Shown here in pieces: positions 33,038 through 59,849 of a DNA stretch of 64,000 nucleotides. Origin of the DNA: Colius striatus (taxonomy: Eukaryota > Chordata > Aves > Coliiformes > Coliidae); the NCBI RefSeq assembly GCF_028858725.1, contig NC_084790.1:5896001-5960000 (forward strand), read 5' to 3'. The number at the start of each line of letters is the position of its first letter. The stretch's first letter is position 1. The notes beneath the pieces were generated by a model, which had not been told where the DNA came from, did no database searches, and saw only the letters and a program-made list of their open reading frames with translations. The translations under genes were made by a program, and so were the position numbers.

Positions 33038-36000
33038 ATGGAGGCCCCCGCGCTGCTCCGGGTCTGGGTGCTGGCAGGCGAGTGGCAGCCCCGTCGCCCC
33101 GGGGAGGGGAGGGGGACACGGCCGGGACGAGGGAGACCCCAGCGAGGAGGGGATGAGGGTGTCAGCGCGGGGTAGGGATGGGAGGTGCTGGCCAGAGGGG
33201 ACAGGGGGGACAGGGCTGCGACGTGACTGAGCTAAATAAAGCTGTCCCGTCGCTGGTGCTGGATGGGTTTGGAACGGAGGGCACCGAGTGGGACTCCCAC
33301 CGTGATCGGTCTAGGACAAGGGAAGGTGCTGTCTCCGTCCCCAGTCCCGACCCTGTGTCTGTCCCCATCGCCAGCCCCTCCTAAATATAGCCCACACCAC
33401 TGCCTCGGGACGCCTGGCACCACAGGGACCGTTTCTGCCTCAGCCGGGTGTCTCAGGAGGGCTCTGGGCACCGGCGGTTCGTCCCAGGGTCTCTGAGCAA
33501 TGGGGAAACTAAGGCAGGGAGCAGCTGTGTGCCCCAGCCCCAGCTCAAGCCCTGTGCCTGTGCCCACAGCCATGGCTCTGGCAGCGTCCTCGGTCACCCT
33601 CCCCGACCACCGTGTCTCCTCCGACACTGGGACTGTCTTTGTCCACGAGCTGGAGCAGGAGCTGTTCCAGGAGGCCTTTCTCATGGAGCATGAGGATGAT
33701 GATGGTGGTGAGGGGCAGGCCAAGGGGGATGGGGATGGGGAGGTGCCTGGGTTGGGGCAATTAATGGGGGGCACTGGATAATTCCTGCTTCTCCGATGGC
33801 CATGACCCCAGCTTGAGGTCCCTCCCTCCATCTCCATCCCACCCTTCCACCCATTTGGGAACCCCAAGCACCACTCCATTGCCTGGTAAACCCATCTAGG
33901 AGCAGCACCCCTTCACACCCCCACACCCCTACTAAGGCCACGGGGGCACCTCCGTTTGGGGTCATTCAGCCCAGAAAGGGGAGCAGGACCCCTGGGGCAC
34001 AGCTGGGGCAGGGACTGCTTGTGCCTCCTTGTTGGGATCTGTGGGATGAGGAAGGGTTTGTGGGGCAGAGGTCCACCCACGGCACAGCCCGGTGGCATGT
34101 GTCCCCATGTCTGTGTCCATCCTTGCTTGTCTGTGTGTCCTGGTGCCCTGCAGCCCCCCCCATCACCTTCCAAGCCCACCTCCAGGACCACCCAGACCTG
34201 CCACGGTGGCTGCGGTATGTCCAGCGGGACCCCCGCCAATCAGGCTACCTCTATGGCTGCCCCACGGCCACCGAGGTGGGCACCCACACCATCGAGGTAG
34301 GTGCCCACCCCACAGCCCCACGCCAGGGATTGATACGACAGTGGTAGGGGGGGAACCGGCATCTCTGAGGGTCTCTCCTTGGCTTGCAGGTGCTGGCGTA
34401 CAACCGGCACACCTACGAGACGGTGGCACAACGCCTCGTCATCACCATCGTCCCTGCTCCAGGTAAGGGCTGTGCACCCCCTAAATGCACTGGGCTGTCC
34501 CCTGAGATGGAGAGGGGGTGTCCCCACGGGTCCTGCGTGTCCCACAGGCGGGGAGCCACCATACCAGGGCGAGTTCCTGGTGGGCAACAGGAACGTGGAG
34601 GAGCTGCTGCCGGCGGCCGTGCGGGACATCTTCCTCCAGGCCACGGCCGGCGTGTGGGAGCGGGATGACCTCCACGTCATCAACGTCACCTCTGCCCTGG
34701 ACCGCGGCGGCCGCGTCCCGCTGCCCATCGAGGGGCGCAAGGAGGGGTACGGGCAGACTCAGTGTGCAGGGTGAGGGGCTGGGGCAGACCCCCAGCTCCC
34801 ACGTGGGGGTTTCTGGAGGGGTCACCTCCAGCCCGTGCCCCGTCACCCCGCAGGGTGTATGTGAAGGTGGGCTCCCACGGCCCCTTTTCGCCGTGCCTGG
34901 CGTCAGCCGCCTCACCGCAGAGCAGATTCCGCTGCAGCCTGGGCCAGCAGCCCCTTGCCTCCTGCTACGACACCTTCGCCCCCCACTTCAGCATCCACTG
35001 GTGCAACCTCTCCCTGGTGAGATCCACGTCCCCCACCCACTCCCCCTTGCTCCTGCTCCCCGTGGGGACCCCCCCAATAACCATCACCCTGTTGCAGTTG
35101 CAAGTTGAGCCCAGCCCCACGGCACCAGCCCCAGTGTGGGGTTCTGGGGTGCTAGAGGACGGTGGGGATTTCCAGCCCCCCACCGAGGCTGCCCCCCAGG
35201 ACCTGCTGCCTGGCTACCTGGTGACGCTGCTGGTGCCGCTGGCGGTGGCCGCGCTGCTCTGCCTGCTCCTGGGCCACCTCATGTGCTGCCGCCGGGAGGG
35301 AGTGTGAGTTGGGGGGCCCACTCAGGGTGGGGGTCCCTCACCTTACCAGGGCATGGCTACCCCAGGCTGAGTGCCCCTTCCCCGGTCATTATGGCCCCAG
35401 GACAACCTGGGGTGGTGAGCCCTGTTTAAATTTTTCTTTCCCTTTTTCCTCTGTATTATAGGCAAAAACGGGACTTGGCAACATCTGAGTAAGTCCCTGC
35501 ACCTGAGCTGGGCGGTGGGGCTGCTGGGGTGCTGCTTAGGGGGAGCTTTGTTACAGCCAGGCATAGGGAGGGCCAGTGGAGATGGGGACTGAGAAGAGAG
35601 GGGGACGATCCACTATCTGGAGGATGTTATGGAGGTGCTGGTGCCTAAAGATATCCCCATCCCAAAGAGAGCCCCCAGCCCCACTCCTGATCTCCCCACA
35701 CCTCAGCATCCCCCAATAACCCCCCACAAACACGGGCTGGAGCACAAGAGCTGTTTTACTTCTACAATAGTCTCGGCCAGGGTCGGTGCTGATGAGGAGG
35801 ACCCCAGTGATGGGGAGCAGACCTGTGATGGAGGGGAGACCCCAGTGATTGGGGAATAACCCTAATAACGGGCGGGGGGCAGACTCCCCTAAAGCCCCAC
35901 CCCCACAGCATGCAGATGGGAACATGGTGCTCAGCACCTAGCTATCCTTTCCTCCTTCCAGCATCCAGCTGGTCCACCACACCACCATCCACGGGGACAC

Positions 36001-36145
36001 GGAGGAGCTGAGGCAGATGGCCACCAGCCGGGATGTCCCAAGGCCCCTTTCCACCCTCCCCATGTTCAACGTCCGCACGGGGCAGCGCATCAATCCCATG
36101 CCTGGTTCCCCGGAGGGTGCCCGTGTCCCCCTCCTCCCGCAGTGA
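33038..36145 (+). CDS. SGCA: Alpha-sarcoglycan
   Basis: Type I membrane subunit of the sarcoglycan part of the muscle dystrophin-glycoprotein complex. Exons: 33038-33077, 33570-33707, 34154-34296, 34390-34462, 34548-34746, 34854-35016, 35098-35303, 35462-35488, 35962-36145; they sum to 390 codons plus stop (human 387). Seen: signal peptide spanning exons 1-2 ([13 protein letters not shown] then AMALAASS); cadherin-like N-domain with [21 protein letters not shown]-glycosylation sites [20 protein letters not shown] and NLSL; cysteine-containing C-terminal ectodomain ([16 protein letters not shown]); transmembrane helix [20 protein letters not shown] followed by CCRREGV; tail [20 protein letters not shown] and [16 protein letters not shown]. 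Exon 1 ends at an apparent GC donor (gcgagt); no GT donor in that exon gives the needed phase. Divergent from PPP1R9B. Poly(A) signal not clearly seen. Confidence 0.94.
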
Positions 36146-38109
36146 GCTGGGGTGGCGGATACCCCAGTGATACCTGGATGATGCCAGGAGTGAGGAGACA
36201 ATCCCAGGGATGGATGAAGAATGCTTTTTGGGGGATTTTGTGAGGGGACAAAAGCCCAGCAGCAGGCAGAGCCCAGCTGGACGGGCAGCCACTCATCCGG
36301 CTGGGCTCTGTGTGCTGCTGGGCTGTTTGCTGGAGTGTCTAGGGGATGACACACACACTACACCTCTCACCTCACCTGTCCTGATGAAACCCTTAAATAA
36401 GAGCCTTGGGAATGTGTCAGTCCTTTTTTTCTGAGGGGGGAATAAGCTGTTTTCTTCCTGCTTTTCAGGCAATGTGGGTGGCTGCACTGTTGTCATCTCC
36501 CTGGTGCGGTCCCCACTGCAGGATAGGGGCTGCAGGGTGGGTTTTAGCTGATAAAGTGCCTGTTTAGTGATGAAATGAGGCTTCCCTGCTTTGTTTTTGT
36601 TTCCTTGCAAGCGTCTAAGCCTGGCCCTGGTGACTGTGGTGGTCTTGCTGGTGGGAGGGGCATTAGAGTGCGCGACTCCTTCTGGCAATTGCCACTTCTC
36701 TGCCCCAGCTAGCCTCAAACCTCTATGTGCCCTGAGACTGGGGTAATACTGAGTGCTGGAGCTGAGTGTCCTGGTCTGTTCCTTCTGCTGAGGGATCCAG
36801 TTCCTCTCTGCCTGTCCCCTCCCACCCTTCAGCTGCTTTGCTCCATCTGCGTGCACTGCTTACACCCATTCGCACCCAGCTCCATCTGTGACACCCCCAC
36901 ACCAAAGACTTGCACCCCCTGCAAGGGCTTGGGGCTGACCCTACCAACCACCCCCCACGCCACAGAGGCAAAGGGCTTTGTGGAGAGAGGGTTGGGGACA
37001 ATGTGGGGGGCTGCAGCCCCATGGGCTCATGATGGCACCCCCAGAGCATCCCAATGTCCCCCAGCTCACCTGGATGCCTGTTTCCAGCAGGATCCCCCCT
37101 GGAGCCTCTGGCTGCCCCGACCGCTCGCCCCTTCCACCGCACAGCCCTGGGTATCCTGCTCAGCATCCTGCTTGGCACCCCCATAACCCCTCCCCGCCCC
37201 CCCCAGGGGGTCTCCGCAGCCCAGCCCCGACCCCTCGCCTACAAAGAAAGAGCCTCTTTGATTCTTTACCCCCCCCCCCAACACGGGGCTGGCGCCAGGG
37301 TGGGGGTTAGGAAAACACGGGGGCCCGGGAAGGAACAAGAGGAGCCATTGATGGGCTGGGGCAGCGAGGAGAAAGGCAGCATTGAGGCCTCATCCCGCTG
37401 CCTGTGCAGCCCCCCCGTGCTTCTCTGGTCTCGCTGGTGCCCACCACAGAGATGCCCTGGGCAGGGGGAATGGCACACGGTAGGCAGGGTCCCCCCCAGG
37501 CACAGGTATGTGCTGTTTCTTTGCACGACTGAGTGTGCTCAGCGTGTCTGGAGCCGCTGGCACGCGGGGGACACCCACACACCGCCACACACCTCTTGCC
37601 CGCCCCGTCCCATCCCTAATATCAGTGCAGCTCTGTGCCCTCCCTCACCTAGCCGCAATATCTCTGTGCCACTTGCCTCCCCGCCCTCTCCCCACCTCTT
37701 CCTTTTTTGGGGCACCCTGGGCTGTGTGTCCCCTTTCTCCCCTTGCTGCCCGTGTCCCCTCCCACCTGGGAAGAGACACACTTCAAAGTCCCCTTCACCA
37801 GCAGCTCAGCTCGCCCCTGCCACCCCCCCACCCCGAATCCAGCCCAACTCTCCTTGCTGGGGGTGGGTCCCTCCTTCCTTCCTCTCCCCCTTCCCAGGGT
37901 AACAGAGGGGGAGGAGGGCTGGGGGAGCCGTAGTAGGGTGGGAGGACGTGTCGGTGGGAGCGCAGAAGCTCGGTGGGAGCAGCGCAGGAGCAGCTGGGAC
38001 GAGAGCGGGACCGGGGACGAGTAACTGCCATCCCACCACACCCCCACCCAGCCAGGACTCCCACCTCGACCCCTGAGAGCCGCCGGTGAAGACCACCCCA
38101 GGTTTGTTG
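36146..38109. other. SGCA-COL1A1 intergenic/3' region, no gene recognised
   Basis: SGCA 3'UTR is on the left; ttaaataag near 36395 is a weak end candidate. 36430-36760 is less GC-rich than its surroundings and may be an old transposon remnant, but I cannot name it. 37000-38050 is C-rich with no supportable exon. COL1A1 transcription ends from the right at about 38110. Confidence 0.5.
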
Positions 38110-38124
38110 GATCATTTCACATGC

Positions 38125-38130
38125 TTTATT
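38125..38130 (-). terminator. COL1A1: Distal poly(A) signal of COL1A1
   Basis: TTTATT on the plus strand, i.e. AATAAA on the minus strand, about 1.5 kb after the stop. Best candidate for the long transcript. Confidence 0.75.
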
Positions 38131-39424
38131 TCAGCAGTCAAAAAAAATATAATTAAAACAAAAAAAAAAACCTAAAAACCCCATTTCAAATTATTATTAT
38201 TAATTATTATTATACATTATACAAACTAGTACAGAGTCCGGGAGAGCCCGGAGCACCCGCCGGGAGATGGGCAGGCAAAAGAGGATGGGTTCGTGCCCCT
38301 CCGTGCCTGGGGAGGGAGGGAGAGAGGGAGGGAAGGAGAAAAAGCTGCTGGAAGATGAGAGTGGAGCTGGAGATCCACTGGCTTACCCTGGGATGTGCTT
38401 TTTCCCTTTTGAAGCTTTACATTTTGTTCATTCTCCCTTACCTTTGCTGTGGGACTGGGGAGGGGGGGAAGGGAGGGGACGGTAAACAGCACCTTTAGAA
38501 ATTCACAAGTTGAGCTGGGCAGCAAAGGGAAAAAAACCCATCAACATAGAGAGAAGTGAAATGAAGCTGAGTCGCTGCTTTGGAGGCTGTAGCACCAGGC
38601 GGCCCCGGGCTCGGGTGTTGCGGGACCACAGTAAAAGAGAAATTAACCCTAAAAACAAGCCACCCGGGATAAGAATCCTGGGGGATAGGAGGGTAAGAAA
38701 CGTCAGCGACTCCCAAGAAACCTTGACTGGAGGAAAGTAAAAAGAAAAGACCAACGGAGCAACACAACGAGGTGGGGGAGGGAAAGAATATTAGAGGAAG
38801 ATTAGCACCTTTGCTCTGAACCTGGCAGGAAAGTCCCGGCACGGCTGAAAAAAAAACACCAAATCCAAACGAAGCTAAAACTACCTGAAAATGAAACAAA
38901 AATAACCCCCATATTATTAAAAGAAGTGCCCCAAAGCAGAGCGGTGAGGTAGCCTTCCAGAAAAGGAGAGCGAAGGGTCGGGTCAGCGCGGCGGCGGCGG
39001 CGGCGGCTGCTCCCCTCGTGTGCTGGGGACGAGAGGCTTCTGCTGCCTGAATGGAAATAAAGTCAAAAATCAGCCAAAAACAAGAGGCAGGGGAGAGAGG
39101 GGGGAGACAACAACAAAAGGCGATTGATAACCGAGAGTTCAACATCTTCCTTGCAGCAAAAAAAAAAAACCCCAAATCAAACCAAAAAAGAATGTAGTGA
39201 TGAGATGCGAGAAGCGCAGAGGCTGGCGGGGAAGGGCCGGGTGCGGGCTCGGTCGGTCCCGGCGCTGCGGGCTCGGGCTCGGCCCCGGGCAGGCGGTGGC
39301 GCGGCTTCGCTGAGCTGAGTCGCAGCGTCTTCAGGGATGAGAAGCGCCCGACCCCGAGGAGGAGGAGGAGGAGAGGAGGGCAAGCAAGCGAACCCACTTC
39401 CTGGTGATTTTATTTGAAAAGTCA

Positions 39425-39430
39425 TTTATT
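39425..39430 (-). terminator. COL1A1: Proximal poly(A) signal of COL1A1
   Basis: A second AATAAA (plus strand TTTATT) about 220 bp after the stop codon, in a T-rich context. It fits the known short collagen transcript. Another TTTATT lies close to the stop at about 39595. Confidence 0.5.
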
Positions 39431-39650
39431 ATTTTTTTATCTTTTTTTTTGGTTTAATGCTTTTTTTTGGGGGGGAGTTTTTTAGGTTTTTCTTTTACGG
39501 CAACGCAAATGGTTTTAGAGACGCTGGATAGAAACCGACACAAATTGAAGTCCATGTGAAATTTTCTCCTTTTTTTTGGCTGTTTTTTTTTTGGTTTTAT
39601 TATTATTATCATTATTATTACTCTCTCCTGTTACGCGTGGGGCGTCCAGT

Positions 39651-54183
<14,533 letters not shown>

Positions 54184-54199
<16 letters not shown>

Positions 54200-54231
54200 G
54201 TCTAAATATTAGACATGTAGACTCTTTGGGG
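54184..54231 (-). promoter_or_regulatory. COL1A1: COL1A1 5' stem-loop around the start codon
   Basis: The sense strand reads CCAAAGAGTCTACATGTCTA, then ATATT, then TAGACATGTTCAGCTTTG. Near-perfect inverted arms (ACATGTCTAA with TTAGACATGT, and outer CCAAAG with CTTTG) bracket the initiator ATG. This is the collagen 5' stem-loop known from mammalian type I and III mRNAs and bound by LARP6. An upstream ATG in the stem opens a four-codon reading frame ending in TAG just before the true start. Confidence 0.88.
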
Positions 54232-54341
54232 TCTCTTTTGTTCTTAGGTTGGGGTCATACGGGGCCGATCCGACTCTGGAGCTCCCAATCCAGACCCCAG
54301 CAGAAACTTCCTTCTGCCCTTGCCCACTCCTTTCCCTCCCC

Positions 54342-54348
54342 TTATATA
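54342..54348 (-). promoter_or_regulatory. COL1A1: COL1A1 TATA box
   Basis: TATATAA on the minus strand about 145 bp upstream of the start codon. Transcription should begin near 54315, giving a 5'UTR of about 116 nt, close to the mammalian length. Confidence 0.85.
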
Positions 54349-54410
54349 CGATGCGGTGGCGGGGAGAGGTGGGACCCATCGTAACCAGGGAATTTTGGAC
54401 GGCCCCTCGG

Positions 54411-54415
54411 CCAAT
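54411..54415 (-). promoter_or_regulatory. COL1A1: Inverted CCAAT box of COL1A1 promoter
   Basis: CCAAT on the plus strand, read as ATTGG in the COL1A1 direction, about 95 bp upstream of the inferred start site. The position and orientation match the known NF-Y (CBF) site of type I collagen promoters. Confidence 0.8.
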
Positions 54416-54419
54416 CAGC

Positions 54420-57250
54420 AGCACCCAGCGAGTTGGGGGGCACCCCGCATACACATACACCCCCCCTCCCCGTTCATGCACACGCATACAGAGCCATGCA
54501 CACGCGTGTTGTCCCAGAATGGGACTGGGAGCTGTGGTTGGGAGTGGGTGGGAAGAGGATGCTGGGATGGGTGGGATGGGGTTTGGGAGGGGGATTTGGA
54601 GGAGTTGGGGGCTTTGAGGGGAGGGGTGAACATCTTGAGGTGCTTGTGGGGCTGGATGTGGTTGGGTGGGGTGGGGACAGGCGATGTGGCACTTGGCGTT
54701 TTGGAGACCCCGGAGCCACACGACGCTGGGTGCTGCACTGGGGGTGAGCCACGGCACTGCAAATGCCTGTTCCCACCTGTAACCCCCACACCCAGGGCTT
54801 CCCAACATCCACCCACCCAAACTCTTGTGCAGCAGGACCAAATCCCTCAGCATAGTGCGAAGGCCAAGGGCAGGAGCACCAGGTGCCCATGGGGAGCATC
54901 CTCACCATGAGGATCCCCACAGTGAGACCCCGACTCCCAGGCACCACCAGAACACCCCGAAGAACCACTGCCTTCATTTCCCCCCCCCCTCTTTCTTTCC
55001 CTCTTTTTCCTTTCTTTTCCTCAGCCATCTCCCTCTTCGCCGTCCCACTCCCCTCTCTCCCCCCCTGGCACGCCTCCACAGCCATTTCCACATTTGAAGG
55101 AGCCACGTTGGTTGGAAAAAGCAAAAGCTCGTTGAGGATAATCCACAATCTACTGTGCAATTTGGGGAGGGTGTAATTACATGCCAAAAAATACACTTAT
55201 TTACCGGGGCCAGGGCAACTGCCTGGAGCTGGGGGCCAGGGTGAGGAAGGAGCCCTGCCAGGGCAATGTGGCACCGGAGGTGAGGGGGTGGGTCACACCT
55301 TCTTTTAAGGGGTAGTTTTTAAGGAAATGGGTCTGGGGTCTTGCTGGTTGGGGGAGCAAAGAGCTGGGTCCAGTCCTCATGCCTTTGTTTGTCCCCTTGC
55401 TTGGCTTGCAGGCTCATCGGCATACTGGGAGCACTGGGAGCACTGGGCTCGCTGCAGAAGGAAACCACTTCCAAGCAGGGAGTTCCCACCACGTTACTGT
55501 TTTCATCATTTCTCTTTTGTTGTTCCCAGCAACAAAATCAATCAATGCAATCCCACAATGAAATAACGGGGCTTGGGGAAGGGGGAGAGATACTTCGAAA
55601 GAGCAAAAAGAACCCCACTAAGCCCACCCTCGCACCAGTGACCTCTCCCTCTCTCTCTCTTTCTCTGTCCAGGTCTTTTTTTTTTTTTTCCAGCCTGCAA
55701 TTAAATGTAAAGAACAAAAAGAGAACAAACCCCCAATCCCACAGGCCAGGAGGAGTTCTGTGTGCGAGTGTTGCACACCCAGACAGGCACACACCCGCAG
55801 CCGGGGACCCGCGTGTGCACGGGGAGCGCTTGGCCGCCTCTCAGGGCCTGTATCTCTGCATCCGAGACACGTTGCAGGCGAAGGCTCCTCCAATCATGCT
55901 TCGGCGACTCCAAAACCCCTGGCTGAGCTCCAGCCTGAAGATGTGTCTTTAATTTTTGCAGCATGACAGAAAAGAAAAGAATGTCATCGGGGTTTTTTTT
56001 TTGTTGGGGGGGGTGTTCTTTCTCTTTTCTATATGCATGGAGAGGGAGGGGAAAAAAAAGAAGGAGGGAGGGGGGGTGATGCCACCTCATCAACCCCCCG
56101 GCAGCCCGCCCCAGGAATGCAGGAGGGCTCAGTGCAGGGGCTGGGGGCTGGGAGGGGAAAGGGAAGAAATCCCACCAAAAAAAAAAAAAAAAAAAGAATA
56201 AAAAAAAAAAGATTTAAAAGAAGGAAAAAAAAGCCTGGAAAAGCCATTAGGATCCAAGGAAGCAGAATGGGAGAAGCCAAATGTAGGCCTGGACTGGCTC
56301 CTGTGGGTATAGACAAGGGATGCCCGGGATGCTGGGTCCTGCCTGGGGTGCTGGTACCCACCTGGCACTGTCCCACTCCTCGGGGACATCAGGACAGGGT
56401 GTTGTCACCCGCAGCCACCTCTCACCAGTTCCAGCCTTTGGGGGACTCTGAGGCCCTTTCCCACACATCTTGGACTGGTTTCACTGGTGCAAACTGGGAC
56501 TTGCAGCTGCCAGTGTGGGAATGGAGGTGTTTACCCCCAAAAGAGCACAGTCACCCCAAAAATTTGGTAGTCACGCCAGAAAGTCTGTGGATGCTCCAAA
56601 AGTGTCAGTAAGTGTATGCAGGGTGGGGGTTGCCCCATGGATGGGGGTAAAAGAGGCAGAGGAGGGCAACCCCTTTTAGGATAGGACCTACTGAAAAGCA
56701 GAGCTGATGGGGCCGGGGGCTGGGGGGGGAGGGCACTGGGGTTTGTTTGCCTGCGCCGAGAGGAGCTGGAGCAGACGCCGGCATCTGGTGTGAGTTAACT
56801 CCCCTCGACAGCACAGACACATGGATCGGATTAAATCCCTTTTTTTCTCCCCTTCTTTCCCTGTTCCCCCTTCGGCAGCCCCGGCAGCCAGCCCCACACC
56901 ACCCTCCACCCATCACCCCACTCCCCAGCCCGCACCCGGCCCTAGTCCCACTGGTTCCCCCCAGGGATGACTGGGCACCCCCAGCTCGGCAGCTTCACCC
57001 CAGGACAAGAGGGGGATGGTGGCATCTGGTGTCCTGTGAGTTGGTGTCAAACACACACAGGTGTTTGTTCCCATCGGGGAGGAGTGTGAGTCCCATCAAA
57101 GTGTCCATTGCAGAAGCTCCCCCACTAGTGTCACCAAATGCCAACACCGAGAAGACCTTTGGGGGCGGTGGGGGGTTTGTCTTTCCCCATCACTCTGTCC
57201 TACTGGAACCCAAACCACCTCGATCCCCCTTTTTCATCCCCCATGGGGAC
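54420..57250. other. COL1A1 proximal upstream flank, no gene
   Basis: Mostly single-copy sequence with C/T-rich and A-rich tracts: CT run near 55640-55690, A-rich 56160-56240. A TAATTA homeodomain core is at 55174-55179, about 0.86 kb upstream of the inferred start, within a relatively AT-rich patch at 55095-55205. Reading frames are short or low-complexity. Confidence 0.5.
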
Positions 57251-57500
57251 GTGGTAGGAGCCCCGTGCCTCAGTTTCCCCCGGGCCGCCCGCAGCCCGCA
57301 GCCGGCACCGCCCCGGCTATTCCTGGTGGCCATCCGGCCCGCGGCACCCTCAATTGTGGCAGCCAGGGCAAAACCCGTAATCACGGCAGCGACTGCCCCG
57401 CCTATTGCCAGCCACTCAGGCAAATTGCTTAATTGGCCTCGGGGCTGCCAGCGCCACGCCGCTCCTCGGCGCTGGCACCGGCCGGCGGCACGGCCTCAAA
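57250..57500. promoter_or_regulatory. Candidate distal COL1A1 regulatory patch with inverted repeat
   Basis: A sequence of mixed composition with TAATTG/CAATTG-type cores (near 57350 and 57430) and a perfect 10-bp inverted repeat, tgccagcgcc at 57446-57455 and ggcgctggca at 57468-57477, with a 12-bp loop. It lies about 3 kb upstream of the COL1A1 start. Function is inferred only from composition and position. Confidence 0.3.
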
Positions 57501-59690
57501 AATAGGATGCTCGTGTCCCCCGTGGGGAACCCCATCTCGGGAACGGGGCGTGCAGCTGACAACCTCCTCCTGCTCCGCAGAGTGGTGGTCCCTCTGTGAG
57601 GGATGGGTCCCCGGGGTGTTGGGCTTTCAGCTTTGCCCCCTTTGCCCCCTATGCCTCATCGTTCCCAGAGGGAGCTCATCCAGCCTCATCTGCACCCCCA
57701 CACCCCAGGGCTGGAGTCTGGTGAGGAGCTGGGGCTGGAGGGGAGCAATCCTCAGGGACCAGTAGGGCTTTTGGGAGTAGGAGAGGTTTTGGAGGGGTTG
57801 TTCCCAGGTGGGGAGCAGCAGCCCAGCCCGGGCCCCCGCCGTCTGGGCTCACAGAGCCGGGATGGAAACTCTGAGGGCTGAGCTCCACGCTGAACATTTT
57901 CCGTTGCCAGTTTTGCTTCCCTTCTCACTCTTTTTCTTTTTTCTTCTTCTCTTCCCCCTCCCTCCAGCCCCCCCCCCCCCCCCACTTCTCCCTTTCACTT
58001 TCATTGAAGAATTTGCCGCTCCCACCCTCAGCCCCCTGCACTCCCCAGGGCCACCCAGGGTCGGGTGATGCTCCCCAGCCCTGTCCCAGACAGACCATGG
58101 GCCTGGGAAGGGTGCAGGGCTACCCTTGCACCTCACCTCCCTACACCCCACAGCCCCCCAGCTCCCTTTGAAGAGACACCGACTCCTCTCATCACTTTAC
58201 CCCCAGGGGAAGCATCCCTGGGGGGCTGCTGGGCTGACTCCTCCAGGGATGGGGATGTGTCTGGGGCTGGGGCCGCGAGGGCTCCCTGCGCTGCCGGCCG
58301 GCACCAGAGCCTGGCTGGGATTTCTCCCGGCATGGCTCCTCCAGTGACCTCATCTGCCGCGGGCTGGGCAGTCGCCCAGGGCCTGGCTGGGATGGTGGCT
58401 CCAGTGCCACGTGGCCGGGATATGGGGCTACCAGCACCCGGCCCTCATCCTCCACCATCAGGATGCCAGCTTGTGGGAGGCACCCTTGGGGGCTGCTGTA
58501 CCCCAAAAATCTTTGGGGAGGGGAATGTTGCAAACTCCAGGAGTTCCCTAGAAGGGATGGCGGGAGCCACAGGCATGACAGGAATGAAGGTCTGATGGCG
58601 TTTGGGAGGCAGAGCTGCGGGGTCTCCCCTGCCAGCACGGGAAAGGGCAGCTCCCCGGTTCCTGAAGAACACTGGACACATCTGGCACCAATCTCTGCCA
58701 TCTCCAGTTCTGGAGGGTCTTGCACTCAGCGGGGAGTTGGGCACCTTTGGGGCTGTTGGTTTGGTTGTTGGGACTGTTGTGTTGGAGTTGTTGGCTTGGG
58801 GCTGATGTTGCTGGGTGGTTGGGCTGGAGGTGTGGTCTGGTGCTTTATCTCATTAGGGGTGGTTTGGTTTAGATTAAGGGGTTGGGGTCCTCAAGCCATC
58901 CAGCGGGAGGTGGCAGGGGTGGGGGTGGCAGGACTGACGCATGGCTTGAAGCCAGGCAAGCAGAATGGGGGTATCCCCTGGGAGATGAGGGGATACCAGT
59001 GCTCTGAGGTCTCACAGCCCAACCTCCACTAACCCTAGTCATGGGCACCTCCTGCTCCAGGGAGTTTTGTGTCCCTGGGAAGGGGGAGTGCTTCCCAGAG
59101 CTGGGGATCCAGGGGTCTGTGAGTCTGTGAGGTTCTGAGGTGTGGGAGGCCTGGCCTGGCTGTGGGGGCAGGATCTGTCCTCCCCAGAAGAAGGCAGGGC
59201 TCCCTGAGGCTGGCAGGGGGAGAGGAGATGGTGTCCTCAGCCCAGCCTCACCCCCCAGCTCCATTGCCCCTGACGAGGGGTCCCTCCAGCTGGAGCTGGG
59301 CCTAAGCAGCAGCGATGCTCCAGCCTTGGCCTCAACTCTTCCTCCTGCTCCTCCTCCTCCTTCTCTCCCCCTCCAGACACTTCCCAGCCCCACGTCAGCA
59401 CCTTCCTTCCAGCCCTCCCCACTCCCTCCAGTTCATCCCAGTTCCCTGCCTCGGGGACCAGCACGGATGACGGGGAGTTAACTCTTCCTTCAGTGTGTTG
59501 CTCTTCATGGAGTGCCCCCGCACCCCCGCGGTCCCCCCAGCCATCCCTGCCACGTCCCGTCCCTTCCCCAGCCGCTTTGGCAGGAGGATGCGGCCGTCGT
59601 GGAATTATAGAAGGCGAGTGGGGGTGGGGAGAGGCGGGGCCGGGGGTGCGAGGGGCGGGGCCGCTCAACAAAAGGATTTCAAAGGAATGA
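57500..59690. other. Upstream flank, no gene; simple tracts
   Basis: Contains a long C homopolymer near 57968-57983, T/C-rich tracts, and a G/T-rich stretch at 58745-58870. No exon or repeat family recognised. Confidence 0.5.
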
Positions 59691-59849
59691 AATTAGGGCA
59701 AAGCCAAAAAAAAAGTTTAAAAGTCCTTTCCCCCCCCGCCCATCCCCCCAAAAAAGAAAAAAAAACCCCACCCGCCTCCGACCTCGTCCCATCCCTATGC
59801 GAAAGTGTGCACACGCCTAGGAGGGGAAACTGAGGCACGGCGGGGCGAG

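Larger units (their letters stand above)
38110..39650 (-). other. COL1A1: COL1A1 3'UTR
   Basis: A 1.5-kb 3'UTR that is far more AT-rich than the rest of the window. It has runs of A/T and TTATTATTA-type stretches next to the distal poly(A) signal (38180-38225), a CGG/CCG repeat at 38990-39007, and a second candidate signal close to the stop codon. Type I collagen mRNAs are known to use two or more poly(A) sites. Confidence 0.8.

Noticed and set aside
30640-33230. Long plus-strand open frames (444 and 581 codons) over the intergenic array
   Set aside because: They are translations of C-rich tandem repeats and the CCATG microsatellite, lack splice or protein homology support, and the second runs through the SGCA CpG island.
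36430-36760. Possible old transposable element between SGCA and COL1A1
   Set aside because: Only base composition differs; no terminal repeats, coding remnant or family motif that I can name.
56160-56240. A-rich stretch as a possible retroposed poly(A) tail
   Set aside because: No recognisable retrocopy or SINE body precedes it on either strand and no flanking duplication was found.
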